Source: Macrobrachium rosenbergii (taxonomy: Eukaryota > Arthropoda > Malacostraca > Decapoda > Palaemonidae). From it: a DNA stretch of 64,000 nt. Below, in pieces: positions 61,203 to 64,000 of the stretch. The stretch covers positions 19,095,558 through 19,159,557 of the forward strand of contig NC_089766.1 in the NCBI RefSeq assembly GCF_040412425.1. The letters run 5' to 3'. Position 1 is the first letter of the stretch. Every line of letters begins with the position of its first letter. A program made the translations under genes and the position numbers. The notes under the pieces are model-generated. The model searched no databases. It worked only from the letters and a program-made list of their open reading frames with translations, and had not been told where the DNA came from.

Positions 61203-61879
61203 TGCAGCACAACCAACTGTTGCCACTGGGGAATACATACGGTGTATAAGGGGAGTTGATCTCTTGGACCAAATGATCAAGTACCACAGCCCCATATGGA
61301 AGACGTGAAGTGGTCTAAGAAAATGCTGATGTCCTTGCAGCAAATGGCATTGCAAAATGCATACATTTTGTATCACAAGGATACCACAGACGAAAATAAA
61401 CTAAAACTCTTACAGTTCCATGAACTGGCATATACCAATTTGATGGAATTCAATCCAGAGGAATGGCCTGCTGGTGACCTTTCCATTCCCGATGCATATT
61501 CTGTGCAAGGTGTTGCAGCTGCTCCAGATAATCCTGCCCCTGCTTATGCTGCTATGTCCACCCCTAGTGCATCAACTGTCTCTCCTACCCCTACCACTTC
61601 TGACAATGCTGCTTTCCCTTGGGTACCTGAAGACAAAACTCCAAAACGATGTCAATGATCCTTGACCCTGTACTCGTCTTTCTCCTGGCAATGTTCACAT
61701 GCCAGAGCCACTGCCAGGTTTCAAGAAGCAGAGGATGAGGTGCCGCGTTTGCTCTATGAAGGCCATTTGAAAGGACACCACGTATCATTGTGCCCTGTAC
61801 AGATTATATACCTCTCTGCATACACACCCAATGCTTCCGTGATTACCATACGAAGCGGCACTCGTCCACCGAGGTCTGG

Positions 61880-63895
61880 GGAAGCCCAGGCACCGCCCCC
61901 CTGGTCTGGATGGAACTGCAGGCAGAAACAGAGGGCATCAGGACATTTCCTCCCTCCTCCCCTGGTCATGCGATTTTTCAACTGCAAGGTCTGAAAATAA
62001 CTTTTGAGATTTTACAGTATGCCTGGCTTTATCACGCGATTAAAATTTAATTACTTTATTTTTGGGGATGGGACAAATAGTAATAAACTATGTATCACTG
62101 GAAAAAATTACTGTATTTTTATGTGCATAGTAATAAGAAATATTATAAATAAAATTGACTTATTTTTTGGCAAGTTCTTAAATTCAGTAACTTCTGGAGA
62201 TTTCTCACTATGCCTAAGTTCTCCCTGGCTGCTCTTGCGAGTTTGTTTACTTTTTTGGGGTGATTGTGCAATATCTATTGCTATGAATTATATATCATCA
62301 GTGGAAATGAAACATTATTGATCTTTCTCAGCGTGTAAATGAGACTAAATATCTCAATTTACCTATTTTTGGTGAGTTTTTGAAAATTAGTAACAAACAG
62401 GGGTCGCTGACCAATAACCTATAACTGGTGCGTATATTTTGCGTTTGTTTTATTGCCCTTTGTCATATCGTACCTAACAAAGTAGTAATGAATTATATAT
62501 CAAAAGAAAGTCTATTTATTTTGCTTTTTATGATGAATAAAAAAATGAGGTATCTCTTGTTTAGCGAGTTTTGGTGAATTAAGAAAAAAAAGTGGCACAA
62601 TTTTCCAAAACGGCTAACTTCAACTCGTGATATTGATTTTTGTTTTTTTTTTTCTAACATAAATTACAACTCATTAGATTTACAATAAGTCAAATTCATT
62701 AACGTAGCATGAAATATCAGGATACAAGGAGCAACAAAAAAAATACCGTTATGCATGTTAGTACGACCCGTGGAGCAGGGCATCTGACCTGACTCAGCCT
62801 CTGACGAGGACGGTATCATCAGAAGGTTAACCTATCATTAATTTAGTAGAAATTTCACCTCATAAGCAAACAACAATCGAGATTAGAGGCGTTGTTTCTT
62901 TCAATTTCAGTCCAATTTAGGTTAACCAAAAATAAAATCTGGGAACAAATCAAGGAACCACCACAACTGATAATAAATTGCAGTGCAGTAGTCATAACTT
63001 TTTATCTTTTAAATGAAAAGTTTATAATCTTCTATGTAAGATATTTAAATTGTATGAAGAAATTTTATGTATATTTTACAGAAAATTGTCAGCAATATCA
63101 ATAATTACAAAATAATGTAAAGAATTATAAGGCAAATCTTTTGTTATATCAGACAAATATTCGATAAATATGCTGTCCTTTTGTTTGTGAGCTTCTTCCA
63201 TTCAAGCGATTCGTTGGGAAATAAGAATATTCAAATGATGTCTTCAAGACTTTCCTCACTAAGCTCCTGACTAAATTTATTTATTTTTTTCATCTTGGCT
63301 TCCAAATAACGTCGTTCCCTTATTATTTAGAGCAAATAATCTGTGTATGAGTGAGAGTAGCCTTCAGGCTCTGCCTGACAAATTCAATCTTCAGCAAAGA
63401 TTAACTTCCTGAAGTTGAGCAGAACAACCGAGAATCATGGACGGAGCAGAGGAAGGATTTTGGTGTTCAAAGCCCTGAAGGTGCTAAAGGAAAAATGACT
63501 AACGATCAATAAGAGAAACAGAAAGATCAACCCAGTACAATACTGGAGAATAGGCCTAAAGAGTTGAAATGCTTCTTATGAAGACAAAGCCAAATTAGCC
63601 AAAGAAAGACAAATATTACACAAATGTTATCTTCTAAAATCCTTCAGACACCATTTGGAGACATTCGTTACGGGACTGAAAGGGAGAGAGGTGAGAGACA
63701 GAAGAGAGAAAATGGGAAGAAAATTTTATATTCTCAGCGATATTCCATTAATAACTGGGCGTGTTTAATCTGTTCGACAAATAACTTTGGTTAATTAAAG
63801 ACAGAAGAAAACACGACCATTTGCTTCCTTCCATGTTAGTTTGAGACGAAAGATAAGGTCTTTTCTTCCTGAATCAAGTTAGTCTGAGACATCTT
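61880..63895. other. unassigned; probably 3' part of the piggyBac element, then unique sequence
   Basis: AT-rich sequence. The words tatgaattatatatcat (62282-62298) and aatgaattatatatcaaaag (62488-62507) recur, suggesting an old internal duplication in a 3' untranslated region. TTAA occurs at 62825 and 62932 but no convincing terminal repeat could be fixed. No gene beyond this. Confidence 0.35.
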
Positions 63896-63908
63896 TATAT
63901 ATATATAG

Positions 63909-64000
<92 letters not shown>
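63896..64000. repeat. (TA)n microsatellite running off the window
   Basis: TA run with interruptions at 63907-63911 and 63963-63973, continuing past the edge. Confidence 0.95.

Larger units (their letters stand above)
60415..61875 (+). pseudogene. second piggyBac transposase, N-terminally truncated and split by an insertion
   Basis: PGBD4-like blocks are in order: FTEYNPMKPMKYGTQISILC and EAESGY at about 60420-60500, FDFMVYHGA at 60506-60532, and YHVPMDNYHNSVNLTEEL at about 60588-60642 (the MDNYYxS block). A copy of the interspersed repeat interrupts it at 60873-61190. Coding resumes with ATGEYIRCIRGVDLLDQMIK (the GVDxxDQ motif), then KWSKKMLMSLQQMALQNAYI at 61300-61370. A proline/serine-rich linker follows, and then the C-terminal cysteine domain (RMRCRVCSM at about 61735, TQCFRDYH at about 61830-61855). 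The N-terminal third is absent. It differs clearly in sequence from the piggyBac at 5620-7485, so the two represent separate families. Confidence 0.85.

Overview
This window looks like intergenic or intronic DNA from a large, repeat-rich eukaryotic genome. A decapod crustacean, probably a shrimp or prawn, is the best guess. That is an inference from the extreme density of (TA)n, (GA)n and (AAT)n microsatellites, the mix of transposon families, and a palindrome-rich interspersed repeat that I associate with caridean shrimp. I found no convincing host exon. The recognisable coding sequence is almost all transposon-derived, and it is broken by stops and single-base indels. One assembly gap of 500 N lies at 10872-11371.

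Layout, left to right. A minus-strand Penelope-like element fragment (268-1064) keeps its N-terminal conserved block and its GIY-YIG nuclease but lacks the RT core. An imperfect inverted repeat of about 1.6 kb (2768-4345) surrounds a (TA)n centre. A nearly full-length but decayed piggyBac transposase lies on the minus strand (5620-7485), with a TTAA end at 7851-7857. A run of satellites follows: GA tracts embedded in a longer unit (7895-8225), a degenerate minisatellite (8660-8890), a 190-bp palindrome (8972-9162) and a G-rich higher-order repeat (9317-9990). Next come the first exon of a PIF/Harbinger element (10102-10592) and the assembly gap. A Mag-like Ty3/gypsy element (12860-14704) has two clear LTRs but keeps only the end of pol.

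From 14.7 to 29 kb there are mostly microsatellites, a 31-bp minisatellite (20393-20697), two copies of the interspersed repeat and a tRNA-Ser-like SINE (25150-25470). From 29.3 to 34.85 kb two minus-strand LINEs lie end to end. The second has a CCCH-type zinc-finger region, an endonuclease and an RT whose N-terminal half is tandemly duplicated. A (GA)n minisatellite (34901-35190) lies just beyond the 5' end of that LINE. A 1-kb array of 36-bp repeats occupies 39330-40343. A CpG-rich island-like segment near 47.5-48.1 kb is the only place that hints at a host promoter.

The most interesting region is 53-62 kb. A tRNA-derived SINE (53250-53705) precedes a complete LTR retrotransposon (53766-60071). 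The retrotransposon has 290-bp LTRs, a 4-bp GTAA target duplication, a primer binding site and a polypurine tract. Its domain order is gag-PR-IN-RT-RNaseH, with integrase upstream of reverse transcriptase. That is the copia-like order of the Gmr1 group of Ty3/gypsy elements. Just downstream, a second piggyBac transposase (60415-61875) is interrupted by a copy of the interspersed repeat with a 12-bp target duplication. This gives exact ends for that repeat family and a relative order of insertion.
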